21,916 bases of DNA from positions 1 through 21,916 of the forward strand of contig JBIOTQ010000150.1 of the NCBI GenBank assembly GCA_044866075.1. Reading direction: 5' to 3'. This document shows, piece by piece, positions 1-7,415 of the stretch. The position numbers and the translations under genes were made by a program. Origin of the DNA: JBASRP01 sp044866075 (GTDB lineage: Bacteria > Actinomycetota > AC-67). Below the pieces are notes generated by a model. It was not told the origin of the DNA. It worked only from the letters and a program-made list of their open reading frames with translations, and did not search any database. Within the stretch, counting starts at the first letter, position 1. The number at the start of each line of letters is the position of its first letter.

Positions 1-2
1 TG

Positions 3-500
3 AAGTTCTCGGACGGCCTGTTCCTGCGCACCTGCGTCGAGGTTGCGAAGAACTATCCCGATATCGAGTTCGAGGACCGCATCGTCGACAACCTCTCGAT
101 GCAGCTCGTGAAGAGGCCGCAGGAGTACGACGTGCTGGTGCTGCCGAACCTCTACGGCGACATCATCTCGGACCTCTGCGCGGGTCTTATCGGCGGGCTC
201 GGGATCGCGCCGGGGGCCAACCTCGGCGACGACGCGGCGGTGTTCGAGGCCACGCATGGCAGCGCGCCGAAGTACAAGGGCCAGAACAAGGTGAACCCGA
301 TGGCGATGATGTTCTCCGGCGTGCTGATGCTCCGGCACCTGAACGAGAACGCGGCGGCCGACGCCCTCGAGAACGCCTTGGCGGAGGTCATCAAGGAAGG
401 GAAGTCGGTGACCTACGACCTCAAGGAACGGCGCGACGACCCGACCGCGGTCGGCACCAGCCAGGTCGCCGACGCGGTGATCGACAAGCTCAACGCGTGA
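3..500 (+). CDS. icd: Isocitrate dehydrogenase, NAD type (C-terminal part, 5' end outside window)
   Basis: The reading frame is open from base 3, so the gene begins upstream; 165 C-terminal residues are visible. It belongs to the isocitrate/isopropylmalate dehydrogenase family, which oxidatively decarboxylates a 2-hydroxy acid with Mg2+ and NAD(P). The family signature NLYGDIISDLCAG at about bases 147-185 carries the metal-binding aspartates. The cofactor-loop sequence HGSAPKYKGQNKVNP follows at 253-297. The KYKGQNKVNP form fits isocitrate dehydrogenase; isopropylmalate dehydrogenases usually read HGSAPDIAGKGIANP. The TCA role is supported by a malate dehydrogenase gene 1.3 kb downstream on the same strand. 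The stop overlaps the GTG start of the next gene by 4 bases. Whether it uses NAD or NADP cannot be settled because the N-terminal part is missing. Confidence 0.88.
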   Translation, partial: KFSDGLFLRTCVEVAKNYPDIEFEDRIVDNLSMQLVKRPQEYDVLVLPNLYGDIISDLCAGLIGGLGIAPGANLGDDAAVFEATHGSAPKYKGQNKVNPMAMMFSGVLMLRHLNENAAADALENALAEVIKEGKSVTYDLKERRDDPTAVGTSQVADAVIDKLNA

Positions 501-1318
501 GCGCCGTCGACCTCTGGGTCAACCTCGTCCCGCCCGGCGCGACGGCGCAGCTGAGCGGCGACCCCTCCGGCCGCGGCGCGGAGACGCTCTTCGGCGAGGG
601 CGTCACCGCCGGTTCGGGCGAGGATGAGCTGCTCACGGTGATGGACGAGACGGACGTCGGCGCGGCCGTCCTCACCGCCGGGCTGTCGGCCGGCACGGGG
701 GCCGAGGATTTCCTCGAGGTCGCCGACCGGCACCCGGGGCGGTTCCTCGTCGCCGGGATGGTGATCCAAGCGGCGGACGCCGACGGCAACGCGGAACGCG
801 TGCGCGCACTCGCCAAGCATCCGCGCTTCGGCATGGTGCGCGTCGCCCCCCTCGTCGAGCAGGTGCCGCTCAACGATCGCGTGTACTACCCGGTCTACGC
901 CGCGTGCGAGGAAGCGGGCCTCCCGGTCGGCATCAACGTCGGCGTGCCGGGCCCGCCGGTCCGGTCGCGGTGCCAGGACCCCGTCCTTCTCGAAGACGTG
1001 CTGATCGACTTCCCGAACCTCGTCGTCATCGGCTCGCACATGGGCCATCCCTACGAGGCGTTGCTGATCACGTACATGATGAAGTGGCCGAACCTGTACC
1101 TCTCGAACTCGGCGTACCTCGCCAAGTACATGGACCCGGCGCTCGTCGCCTTCATGAACTCCTCGCGCGGGATCGGTCGCGTCCTGTTCGGCTCCGACCA
1201 TCCCATCCTGCCTCTTCCGAAGGCGCTAGGCGCCGCGAAGGAGTTGCCGTTGAGCGACGAGGCGATGGACGCCTTCCTCGGCGGCGGCGCGCGGAAGCTC
1301 CTCCGCTCACCGGGATAG
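497..1318 (+). CDS. Amidohydrolase-2 family protein with degenerate metal site
   Basis: A 273-residue protein of the amidohydrolase_2 (PF04909-like) TIM-barrel family. The GTG start overlaps the upstream TGA (GTGA), so translation is probably coupled. The C-terminal half has recognisable barrel motifs: VIGSHMGHPY (178-186), where H181 matches a metal-ligand or catalytic His, and LFGSDHP (230-236), where D234 matches the catalytic Asp. The N-terminal metal motif, normally D-x-H-x-H, reads DLWVN (5-9), so both histidines are replaced. The usual P-x-x-x-H-x-G strand reads GINVG (145-149), with Asn at the expected His. Family members act as metal-dependent hydrolases or decarboxylases; this one may be metal-free, altered in reaction or non-catalytic. 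The substrate is unknown. It is followed after 2 bases by a VOC protein. Confidence 0.78.
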   Translation: MSAVDLWVNLVPPGATAQLSGDPSGRGAETLFGEGVTAGSGEDELLTVMDETDVGAAVLTAGLSAGTGAEDFLEVADRHPGRFLVAGMVIQAADADGNAERVRALAKHPRFGMVRVAPLVEQVPLNDRVYYPVYAACEEAGLPVGINVGVPGPPVRSRCQDPVLLEDVLIDFPNLVVIGSHMGHPYEALLITYMMKWPNLYLSNSAYLAKYMDPALVAFMNSSRGIGRVLFGSDHPILPLPKALGAAKELPLSDEAMDAFLGGGARKLLRSPG

Positions 1319-1320
1319 CG

Positions 1321-1794
1321 ATGGCCAAGCCGTCGGGGATCATCGGCGTCGATCACATCGCGATCGCGACCGCGCGAATCGAGGAAGCCGAACGGCATTA
1401 CGGCGAGCTGTTCGGCGCGACGGTGATGTTCCGCGGCACCACGGTGCGCGGGGTCTGGGCGACGATCGACGGCGATCCCGGCTGGGATGAGATCAAACGG
1501 CGTGGGATCAAGGTCGACTCCGCGTTCCTGCGCGCCGGCCCGCTGACGATCGCGCTCCTCCACGAACCCGGCGGAAAGACCGGCGCCGTCAACCACGTCG
1601 GTCTGGGCTGCTCCGACCCCGAGGTTCGCCGCATCAAGGAGACGGCGAAAAGACTGGGCCTCCGCTTCCTCGAAGAAAGCCTGGAGGGGTTCAAGATCCT
1701 CGACGTCTTCGGCGTGACGTGGGAGGTCTCCCGAGGGATGGACATCCGTCCTCCCACCAAGCGGCTCGATCTGCAGACCGGTCAGATCATCTAA
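1321..1794 (+). CDS. VOC-superfamily protein, methylmalonyl-CoA epimerase-like
   Basis: A 157-residue protein starting at the ATG two bases after the amidohydrolase stop; a longer open frame upstream is only read-through of the neighbour in another frame. The N-terminus GVDHIAIAT (9-17) and the middle VNHVGLGCSDP (90-100) are the two beta-alpha-beta-beta-beta openings of a vicinal-oxygen-chelate fold. H12, H92 and E135 (in VTWEVS) fit three of the four metal ligands of methylmalonyl-CoA epimerase or glyoxalase I; the fourth is not obvious. Length and motif spacing fit a single-domain epimerase-like VOC protein. It lacks the GGG-V-HH stretch typical of true methylmalonyl-CoA epimerases, so the substrate is open. 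Its place beside TCA-cycle genes would suit an acyl-CoA or 2-oxoacid role. Confidence 0.75.
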   Translation: MAKPSGIIGVDHIAIATARIEEAERHYGELFGATVMFRGTTVRGVWATIDGDPGWDEIKRRGIKVDSAFLRAGPLTIALLHEPGGKTGAVNHVGLGCSDPEVRRIKETAKRLGLRFLEESLEGFKILDVFGVTWEVSRGMDIRPPTKRLDLQTGQII

Positions 1795-1809
1795 CGAAGG
1801 GAGAGCCTG

Positions 1810-2739
1810 ATGAAGATCACCGTGGTCGGAGCGGGCAAGTACGGATCGACCACCGTGCAGCGCATCGCCGAAAAGGAGCTATGCGACGAGGTCGTGATGA
1901 CCGACATCGTCGAGGGCCTTCCGCAGGGGCTCGCGCTCGACATGATGCAGTCGCGGTCCATCGAGGGGTTCGACACGCGGGTCGTCGGAACGAACTCGTA
2001 CGACGAGACGGCCGGATCCTCGATCTGCGTCGTGACCGCCGGGCTCCCGCGCAAGCCGGGGATGAGCCGCATGGACCTGCTCGAGGTCAACGCGAAGATC
2101 ATCCGCTCGGTCGCCGAACAGTTCTGTCCGAACTCGCCGGATGCCGTCGTCATCGTCGTCACGAACCCGCTCGACGAGATGACGTACCTGTTCCGCGAGA
2201 TCTCCGGCTTCCTCGCCGAACGGGTGATGGGCCAGGCGGGGATGCTCGATACGGCGCGCTTCAAGCACTTCGTCGCCGAGGAGTTCTCGGTGTCGCCGGG
2301 CGACGTCGAGGCGATCACGCTCGGCTCGCACGGAGAGACGATGGTGCCGGTGCCGAGCATGGTGAAGGTTCAGGGGAAGCCGCTGGGCGAACTCGCCAAC
2401 GCGGCGACCGTCGAGCGACTGGTGCAGCGGACGCGCGACGGCGGCGCCGAGATCGTCGGCCTCCTGAAGACCGGCAGCGCGTACTACGCGCCGTCCAGCG
2501 CGGCCGTGGCGATGGTCGAGGCCGTCGCGAAGGGTTACGACGCGGTGATGCCGACGTGCGCGTGGCTGACGGGTCAGTACGGGATCGACGGCGTCTACCT
2601 GGGCGTGCCGGCGAAGCTCGGCAACGGCGGCGTGCGCGAGATCGTGGAGCTGCCGCTGACCGACGACGAGCTGAGCGCGCTACGTGAGGCGGCCGAGGCC
2701 GTGCGATCGAAGTGCGCCGACGTGAGCAAACTGGCGTAG
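1810..2739 (+). CDS. mdh: Malate dehydrogenase (LDH-like type)
   Basis: A 309-residue cytosolic dehydrogenase that interconverts malate and oxaloacetate with NAD. The Rossmann motif GAGKYG is at 7-12, and D32 at the end of the second strand indicates NAD rather than NADP. The mobile-loop substrate arginines are in LPRKPGMSR (R81, R87). VTNPLDEMTY (117-126) supplies the substrate-binding N119, R150 follows, and LGSHGETMVP (171-180) contains the catalytic H174. Arg at the 81 position, where lactate dehydrogenases carry Gln, supports malate. Length is normal for the LDH-like MDH class. The ATG is preceded by AAGGGAG at 1797-1803 with 6 bases spacing. It lies 15 bases after the VOC gene and is probably in the same transcript as the isocitrate dehydrogenase. 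Confidence 0.93.
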   Translation: MKITVVGAGKYGSTTVQRIAEKELCDEVVMTDIVEGLPQGLALDMMQSRSIEGFDTRVVGTNSYDETAGSSICVVTAGLPRKPGMSRMDLLEVNAKIIRSVAEQFCPNSPDAVVIVVTNPLDEMTYLFREISGFLAERVMGQAGMLDTARFKHFVAEEFSVSPGDVEAITLGSHGETMVPVPSMVKVQGKPLGELANAATVERLVQRTRDGGAEIVGLLKTGSAYYAPSSAAVAMVEAVAKGYDAVMPTCAWLTGQYGIDGVYLGVPAKLGNGGVREIVELPLTDDELSALREAAEAVRSKCADVSKLA

Positions 2740-2808
2740 AGGAGCAGGGATACCCCACTCGGCGGCGAAGAGGATGCCTCGGGATCGCTTCGCACGTGAG
2801 GGGGACGG

Positions 2809-3411
2809 GTGTCGATCTCGACGGATACGCCGGATCAAGACCTGCTGCCACGGCCGTCCCGGGCGCTCCGCTTTCGCTCTCAGCTCCTCGCCCTCGCTGC
2901 CGTCCTTATCCTCGGGTTCGGCTTCCTCGCCGGCTGGGTGGCTCACCGGCCTCCCGCGGCCGGCGTGACGCTCTTCGGTCCCTCGCGGACCTTCGGAGAG
3001 ACGCGCGCCATGTACCCGCGGCAGCTCGCCTACTTCCTTGGGCAGCAGAGGGCGTCCGATGGGATGACGTATGGCGAGTGGGCGCGCACGAAGTTCCTTC
3101 ATCAGTGCGACGGCATGGATCCCCGGTCCCTGCGCTTCGATCCGCTCGAACAAGGCCCGTTCTCGAGCGAGGGGATCCGTTACGAGATCATGATCTTCCA
3201 TGCCGCAGCCGTTCCCGGCTGTGCCGAATCGAAGCTCCTCGTGAACATCGGCGGGTTCATGAGCGACTCGGGCCGCATCGTTCCCCTGTCACCGACCGAG
3301 AGCATCGGCGAATCCCGGTTCGGCGTGGACAGCGAGAGCAACCTCCTCGACACATCACGCGCGACCAAAGACGCGTGGTGGACCCGGTTCCGCTCGGGTG
3401 AGGCTCCCTAG
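2809..3411 (+). CDS. Membrane-anchored protein of unknown function
   Basis: I do not recognise the family. The 200-residue product has a short cytoplasmic N-terminus rich in Arg just before one hydrophobic helix (about 24-45), then a soluble part of about 150 residues that should face outside the membrane. Two cysteines, C100 and C138, could form a disulfide. No catalytic motif is visible. The GTG start follows a purine-rich AGGGGGA stretch at 2799-2805, and no in-frame ATG lies between it and the helix. It is 69 bases after mdh; I see no convincing promoter in that gap, so it may be a last gene of the mdh transcript. Its stop converges with the last mce-operon gene, only 8 bases away. The hydrophobic helix preceded by a basic stretch argues that this frame, not its overlaps, is coding. 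Confidence 0.6.
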   Translation: MSISTDTPDQDLLPRPSRALRFRSQLLALAAVLILGFGFLAGWVAHRPPAAGVTLFGPSRTFGETRAMYPRQLAYFLGQQRASDGMTYGEWARTKFLHQCDGMDPRSLRFDPLEQGPFSSEGIRYEIMIFHAAAVPGCAESKLLVNIGGFMSDSGRIVPLSPTESIGESRFGVDSESNLLDTSRATKDAWWTRFRSGEAP

Positions 3412-3424
3412 CGACGGCGCTAGG
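3407..3424. terminator. Hairpin shared by two convergent stop codons, candidate bidirectional terminator
   Basis: CCTAGCG (3407-3413) and CGCTAGG (3418-3424) are perfect inverted repeats around an ACGG loop. The left arm contains the TAG stop of the plus-strand gene (3409-3411) and the right arm the TAG of the minus-strand mce-associated gene (3420-3422). There is no T-tract on either side, so intrinsic termination is unproven; it could instead act as an RNA 3'-end stabiliser or attenuate colliding polymerases. Confidence 0.35.
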
Positions 3425-3974
3425 TCAGCGTCCCGAGGATAGTCACGTTCTCGATGCGCCAGCCCGACGACGTCTTCACCAGCGTCAGCTCCAGCAGGTT
3501 GGTGTCGACGCGCGGCGCCTTGAGATCCTTGTTCGTCGTCGTCACGCGAACCACGGCGAGGACGGTCGCGTCGTCGCCCTCGACCTCGGACACGGCGATG
3601 CGGACGAGTTTTCCCTTCGAGTCGGCCCGGCGCTCCTTCAGCGTCGTCACGAAGGACGAACCGGTCAGCTCTTCGTATTGATCGCGGAACTTGCCGGTGG
3701 CCAGCCCGAGCACTTGGCCACGTTGCCGTGCGATCGTGGTGGCGTTGTAGGTCGTCAACAGGACGGCGAACCGCCCGGACACGTCGCGGACGTCGTCCTG
3801 CGCGCGCTCAGTCCCGTTTCCCCGGAAGACGAGGACGGATTCGGCCAGGATCGCGGCGACGAGGATCGCGATCAGGATGACGATGTGGAGCGAGCGGCCG
3901 AACAACGTTCGTCCGGGCGCCGGTGGAGCCGGCGCCGGTTTCGGCTCTGCGGCGATCACGACCTCGTCGTCCAT
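3420..3974 (-). CDS. Mce-associated membrane protein (Mas-like)
   Basis: Last gene of the mce operon, 184 residues. The start is the ATG that shares one base with the mceF stop (TGATG); longer upstream frames only overlap mceF. It has a Pro/Ala-rich cytoplasmic N-terminus (10-22), one transmembrane helix (29-51) and an exported domain of about 130 residues. That domain, running from AQDDVRDVSGRFAVLLTTYN through a beta-rich region to GWRIENVTILG (171-181), resembles the NTF2/SnoaL-like fold of Mce-associated proteins. Such proteins accompany actinobacterial mce operons and, in mycobacteria, stabilise the transporter. Position directly after mceF and matching topology support the call; sequence similarity across this family is always weak. 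Confidence 0.75.
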   Translation of the reverse strand: MDDEVVIAAEPKPAPAPPAPGRTLFGRSLHIVILIAILVAAILAESVLVFRGNGTERAQDDVRDVSGRFAVLLTTYNATTIARQRGQVLGLATGKFRDQYEELTGSSFVTTLKERRADSKGKLVRIAVSEVEGDDATVLAVVRVTTTNKDLKAPRVDTNLLELTLVKTSSGWRIENVTILGTLT

Positions 3975-5119
3975 CAGTATCCCAGCGTGAAGAGCTGCAA
4001 CCACGATATCCGTTCCAGCTGTGCGCGGAGAGCCGGGGGAAGCGACGCGATCGCGTCCGCGGACGCCGACGCCGTGGTCCCGGCGCACTCGAAGTCGTAC
4101 TCGGGCTCGTCCACGTGCGCGTCGGTCACCGCGTGGAGAGGCCGGCTGCTCGGGTCGTAGAGGCACCCGGGGTTCTCCGTGTTGGTCAGCAGGTTGAAGA
4201 CGAAGTACGGGGCGACGTAGGTCTTGTTGGCGTCGGCCAGGAACGCTCCGAGGTAACGCAGCAGCTTGTCGACGTCGTCGAGCTGCTTGTGCGTGTTCCG
4301 CACGGTGATGCCGAGGTCGTGCAGGATCTGGTTCAGCTCCTGCTTGCGGTGATCCAGGAGCGCCAGGATCTGCGTGTCGAAGCCATTCATCGCGATCACG
4401 GTTCGTTCAAGGTCTGTCTTCCTGGTGGCGATCGTCTCGAGGACGGTCTTCAGAGACGTGATCGCGCGGACGAAGTCCTCGCTCGACGAGTTGAACGAGT
4501 CTTGGATGTCGGCCGCGTTGTCGATCAAGCCTCCGACCTCGGTCCGGTGTTCGGCGCCGATCTTCGCCAGCACGTCCAGTCCCCGGATGGTGTCACTCAG
4601 ATCCTTGCCGTGTCCGGAGAGGCCGACCCCGAGCTCGTGGACGAGCTGCCCGAGATCCTTGGGGTCGACCGATCGCAGCACCGCGTTGAGCTCGCGCAAG
4701 AGATCCTCGATCTGCGCGGGGATCGAGGTCATCGTGATCGGGATCACATCGTTCTTCTCGAAGAACGGCCTGTCGTCCCGCTCGGGCAGCAGATCGATGA
4801 ACTGCTCGCCGACGGCGCTCTTGAACAGCACGCGCGCGCGGGTTCCCTCCTTCGGGATGCGGTACTTCGACTCGATCTTCATCTGGATCTTCACCGCGTC
4901 GCGGGTCAGCGTCATCTGTCCGACGCGGCCGACCTGGACGCCCCGATAGGTGACCTCCTGGTTGGGGGCGACGCCTCCGGCGCCGGGGAAGATGGCGTAG
5001 ATCGAGTATGTGCTTCCGAAGACCGTCGGGAGCACCCTGATGGCGAGCAGGGCCGCCAGGGCGAGACCGAGGACGATGAACGCAACCGTGTTGATGACGA
5101 CGCGCGACGTCAGCCTCAT
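3974..5119 (-). CDS. mceF: MCE family protein, MceF position
   Basis: Sixth MCE subunit, 381 residues. One N-terminal helix (about 9-30) is followed by the MCE/MlaD beta-barrel domain (37-112), including GVQVGRVGQMTL and the closing VGEQFIDLLPE. A long helical region (about 125-310) follows, of the kind that assembles into the hydrophobic needle or tunnel through which lipid crosses the envelope. The C-terminus has C329-type and C353-type cysteines in the segments NPGCLYDPSS and DFECAG, which may pair outside the cell. The ATG overlaps the mceE stop by 4 bases (ATGA), and the gene ends in a 1-base overlap with the Mce-associated gene. Subunit letters are assigned by operon order, which is conserved in Mce loci. 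Confidence 0.87.
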   Translation of the reverse strand: MRLTSRVVINTVAFIVLGLALAALLAIRVLPTVFGSTYSIYAIFPGAGGVAPNQEVTYRGVQVGRVGQMTLTRDAVKIQMKIESKYRIPKEGTRARVLFKSAVGEQFIDLLPERDDRPFFEKNDVIPITMTSIPAQIEDLLRELNAVLRSVDPKDLGQLVHELGVGLSGHGKDLSDTIRGLDVLAKIGAEHRTEVGGLIDNAADIQDSFNSSSEDFVRAITSLKTVLETIATRKTDLERTVIAMNGFDTQILALLDHRKQELNQILHDLGITVRNTHKQLDDVDKLLRYLGAFLADANKTYVAPYFVFNLLTNTENPGCLYDPSSRPLHAVTDAHVDEPEYDFECAGTTASASADAIASLPPALRAQLERISWLQLFTLGY

Positions 5120-6135
5120 CGCGTCGCTCCCCAGAGCAGATCGGCGAGCGTCCGGAGACGACGCAGCTCGCGCTGCTCGACGGCGGCCGTCGCCGCGCCG
5201 CCCGGAGGCGGTTCGTTCGCGAGCGTGAAGACGATGTCGAGCTGCAAGTAATCGCCGGGGAACGCACGCGGCCACAGGTCGCTGAACCGCGCGAGCGAGA
5301 CGACGGCCTTCTCCAGGTCGCCGGTGGCTTTCATCACCTGATCGAGGATGAGACGCAGATCTTTGAGCGAACGGTCCGATGCCGGCCGCGTGGCTTTCAT
5401 GTACCGCGCGAGCACCGCGGAGGATCGGTCCAGGGATGCGACGAGGCGATCGAGGTTCGCCTGCTGCTCGGCCAGGATCTCCGTCGCGTCGGCCGACGAG
5501 GCCAGCGCCCGCGTGATGACGTCGCGTCCCCCGGCCAAGGTTTTGAAAGCGCTGTCCAGGCTGTCGATCGCCGACGCGACGTCGGGGGCGCGCCGCGCCA
5601 GCGGCCCGGAAAGGCCGCGCAGGTCGGTGAACACTTGGCCGAGCGCCTCCTCGCGGCCGCGCACGATCTCGGCCGACGAGTGGATCAGCGTCGCCAGATC
5701 CGCCGGCGTCCCGCCCTGGAGGAGCCGCCCGAGTTTCACGAGAGCGTCGTCGATCCCGAGGATGCGCTGCGTGCGTTCGACGGGGATGACGTCTCCGTCG
5801 CGAAGGAGCTGCGTGGAGGCCGTCTGGCCCTCCGGCACGCCGAGCTCCACGAACTTCTCGCCCAGCAGTGATGTCGAGCGGATCAGCGCTTGGGCGTTCG
5901 CGGGGATCTCCGCGTCGGCGTCGATACGCATCGTGACGCGCGCGCGGTATCCCTGAAGGTGGATCCCGCGCACGCTTCCCACCTTCACGTCCGAGCTCTG
6001 CACGTTCGCGAAGCGCACGAGTTCGCCGACGTCGGTGAAGATCGCGTCGACCGTGATCGACTTTTTCCCGCCGACGCAGGCGGCGAAGGACAGACAGACC
6101 GCGACGGCCAGACCGAGGGCGGCGATCCTCTTCAT
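5116..6135 (-). CDS. mceE: MCE family lipoprotein, MceE position
   Basis: A 339-residue MCE protein that differs from its siblings by having a lipoprotein signal peptide in place of a plain membrane anchor: basic MKR, hydrophobic core, then SFAAC with the lipidation cysteine at C20. Position -3 is Phe, which is less usual than Leu. The MCE domain covers about 27-100 and ends in LLGEKFVELGVPEG. The helical region that follows (about 110-300) should join the needle of the hetero-hexamer. In actinobacterial loci the fifth MCE gene (LprK type) is the lipoprotein, so the position matches. The ATG overlaps the mceD stop by 4 bases. Confidence 0.88.
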   Translation of the reverse strand: MKRIAALGLAVAVCLSFAACVGGKKSITVDAIFTDVGELVRFANVQSSDVKVGSVRGIHLQGYRARVTMRIDADAEIPANAQALIRSTSLLGEKFVELGVPEGQTASTQLLRDGDVIPVERTQRILGIDDALVKLGRLLQGGTPADLATLIHSSAEIVRGREEALGQVFTDLRGLSGPLARRAPDVASAIDSLDSAFKTLAGGRDVITRALASSADATEILAEQQANLDRLVASLDRSSAVLARYMKATRPASDRSLKDLRLILDQVMKATGDLEKAVVSLARFSDLWPRAFPGDYLQLDIVFTLANEPPPGGAATAAVEQRELRRLRTLADLLWGATR

Positions 6136-7415
6136 CGGGATAGCCACCCCCACGCGCCGTCGAGCAGCCCGCCGAGGCCGCTGAAGAGATCCCGTATCGA
6201 CGGCCCCGACGTTGCCGCAGGCTCCGGAATCGGCAGGAGTGGACCGACCTGCGGCAGGAGGTCGAGGAGGTTTCCGGGATCGGGCGCCGCCGGCACGGTG
6301 GTGGGCGCCGGGCCCGGCGTCGGCGTCCGACCGGCCGCGGATCCGGCCCCGCCCGTCCCCGGCGCCGTCGCCGTGATGGGCAGGCTGCCCCCGGCCAGAC
6401 CGAGCAGGAGACAGACGCCGGACGGAACCGCCGGCGGGCATGGGAACAGATGATCGTCGCGCACGTCGATGTGCGGCACGGGAGCGTCGACGTGCAGCGC
6501 GCCGCCGTTGTGCGCGTTCTCGGCGCCGTCGGCGAGGACGGGCAGCCAGTCGAGGCTGCGGATCGTCGACTGCTGGTGATCGACGAGGGCCTTCGTCGTC
6601 TTCGCGAGCACACGTAGGTCGGCCTCGAGGTCGGTGCGGTGCGCGGCGACGAGGGACTCGAGCTGTTCCGTCATCAGCGCGAGATTCGACAAGGCTCCGT
6701 TGAGGCTTTGGTGTTCGCTGGCGATCGCGCCGAGCGCTTGAGCGAGCAGCGTGTTGAGCAACGCGATGTCGTCGCGGCGCGCCGACAGCGCGCCGAACAG
6801 ACGCGACAGCTCGCCGACGATGGCGTCGAGGTCCACCGCGTTCGCGCTCGCGGCGCCCGACAGCGCTCCGGCGCCGCTCAGCGTCTTCGACAGGTTCTCA
6901 CCCGCGCCGGCCAGCGCGGCGGCGAGGTTCTTCACCGCGAGACCCAGCGACTTCGGATCCTCGCGCGTGCCCGCCTGGATCGCGTCGAGGAACTTCTTGA
7001 GCTGTGCGAGGAGGTCGTCGAGCTCGGCCGGGATCACCGTCCGGTCCGTATCGATCACATCGCCGTTGCGGAGTCGCGGACCCGACGCGTACACGGGGGT
7101 CAGCTGGACGTAGCGGTCCGAGATCAGTGAGATCGGAACGATGACCGCCTTCGCGTCGGCCGGGACCTTCACGTCCGAGTCGAGGCGCATCTCGACCTTG
7201 ACCTTCGTCCCGACCGGCGTGACCCTCGAGACGCGGCCGACCGCCACGCCGAGAACCCGCACGCGCGATTGAGGGAAGAGGCCGATCGATTTCGTGAAGT
7301 AGGCGGTGACGCGCAGCGGCTCCTTCTTCTCTCGCGGGAACGCGAGCGCCAGAACGCCGCCGAGGAAGGTCAGCGCGATCGCGATCGCCAACAGCCGCGT
7401 CTGTCCGCGCCTCAC
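6132..7415 (-). CDS. mceD: MCE family protein, MceD position, with proline-rich tail
   Basis: Fourth MCE subunit, 427 residues from a GTG that overlaps the mceC stop (GTGA). An N-terminal helix (7-26) precedes the MCE domain (34-108), with VAVGRVSRVTPVG and SDRYVQLTPVYA at its ends, and a long helical stretch (about 125-290). After C326 and C335 the tail becomes Pro/Ala/Gly/Thr-rich (347-381), then ends with a short amphipathic segment (about 383-427). Mycobacterial MceC and MceD proteins also carry proline-rich tails. Longer frames upstream only overlap mceC. Function: one of six barrels in the lipid-import complex. Confidence 0.86.
   Translation of the reverse strand: MRRGQTRLLAIAIALTFLGGVLALAFPREKKEPLRVTAYFTKSIGLFPQSRVRVLGVAVGRVSRVTPVGTKVKVEMRLDSDVKVPADAKAVIVPISLISDRYVQLTPVYASGPRLRNGDVIDTDRTVIPAELDDLLAQLKKFLDAIQAGTREDPKSLGLAVKNLAAALAGAGENLSKTLSGAGALSGAASANAVDLDAIVGELSRLFGALSARRDDIALLNTLLAQALGAIASEHQSLNGALSNLALMTEQLESLVAAHRTDLEADLRVLAKTTKALVDHQQSTIRSLDWLPVLADGAENAHNGGALHVDAPVPHIDVRDDHLFPCPPAVPSGVCLLLGLAGGSLPITATAPGTGGAGSAAGRTPTPGPAPTTVPAAPDPGNLLDLLPQVGPLLPIPEPAATSGPSIRDLFSGLGGLLDGAWGWLSR

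Noticed and set aside
1719..2687. Plus-strand frame of 322 codons overlapping mdh
   Set aside because: It is the same DNA as mdh in another frame, very Arg-rich, with no family pattern; mdh has all catalytic residues.
3923..5251. Long plus-strand frame of 442 codons opposite mceF
   Set aside because: It is antisense to a clear MCE gene. The product is rich in Arg, Asp, Glu and Val with no domain, typical of a shadow in high-GC DNA.
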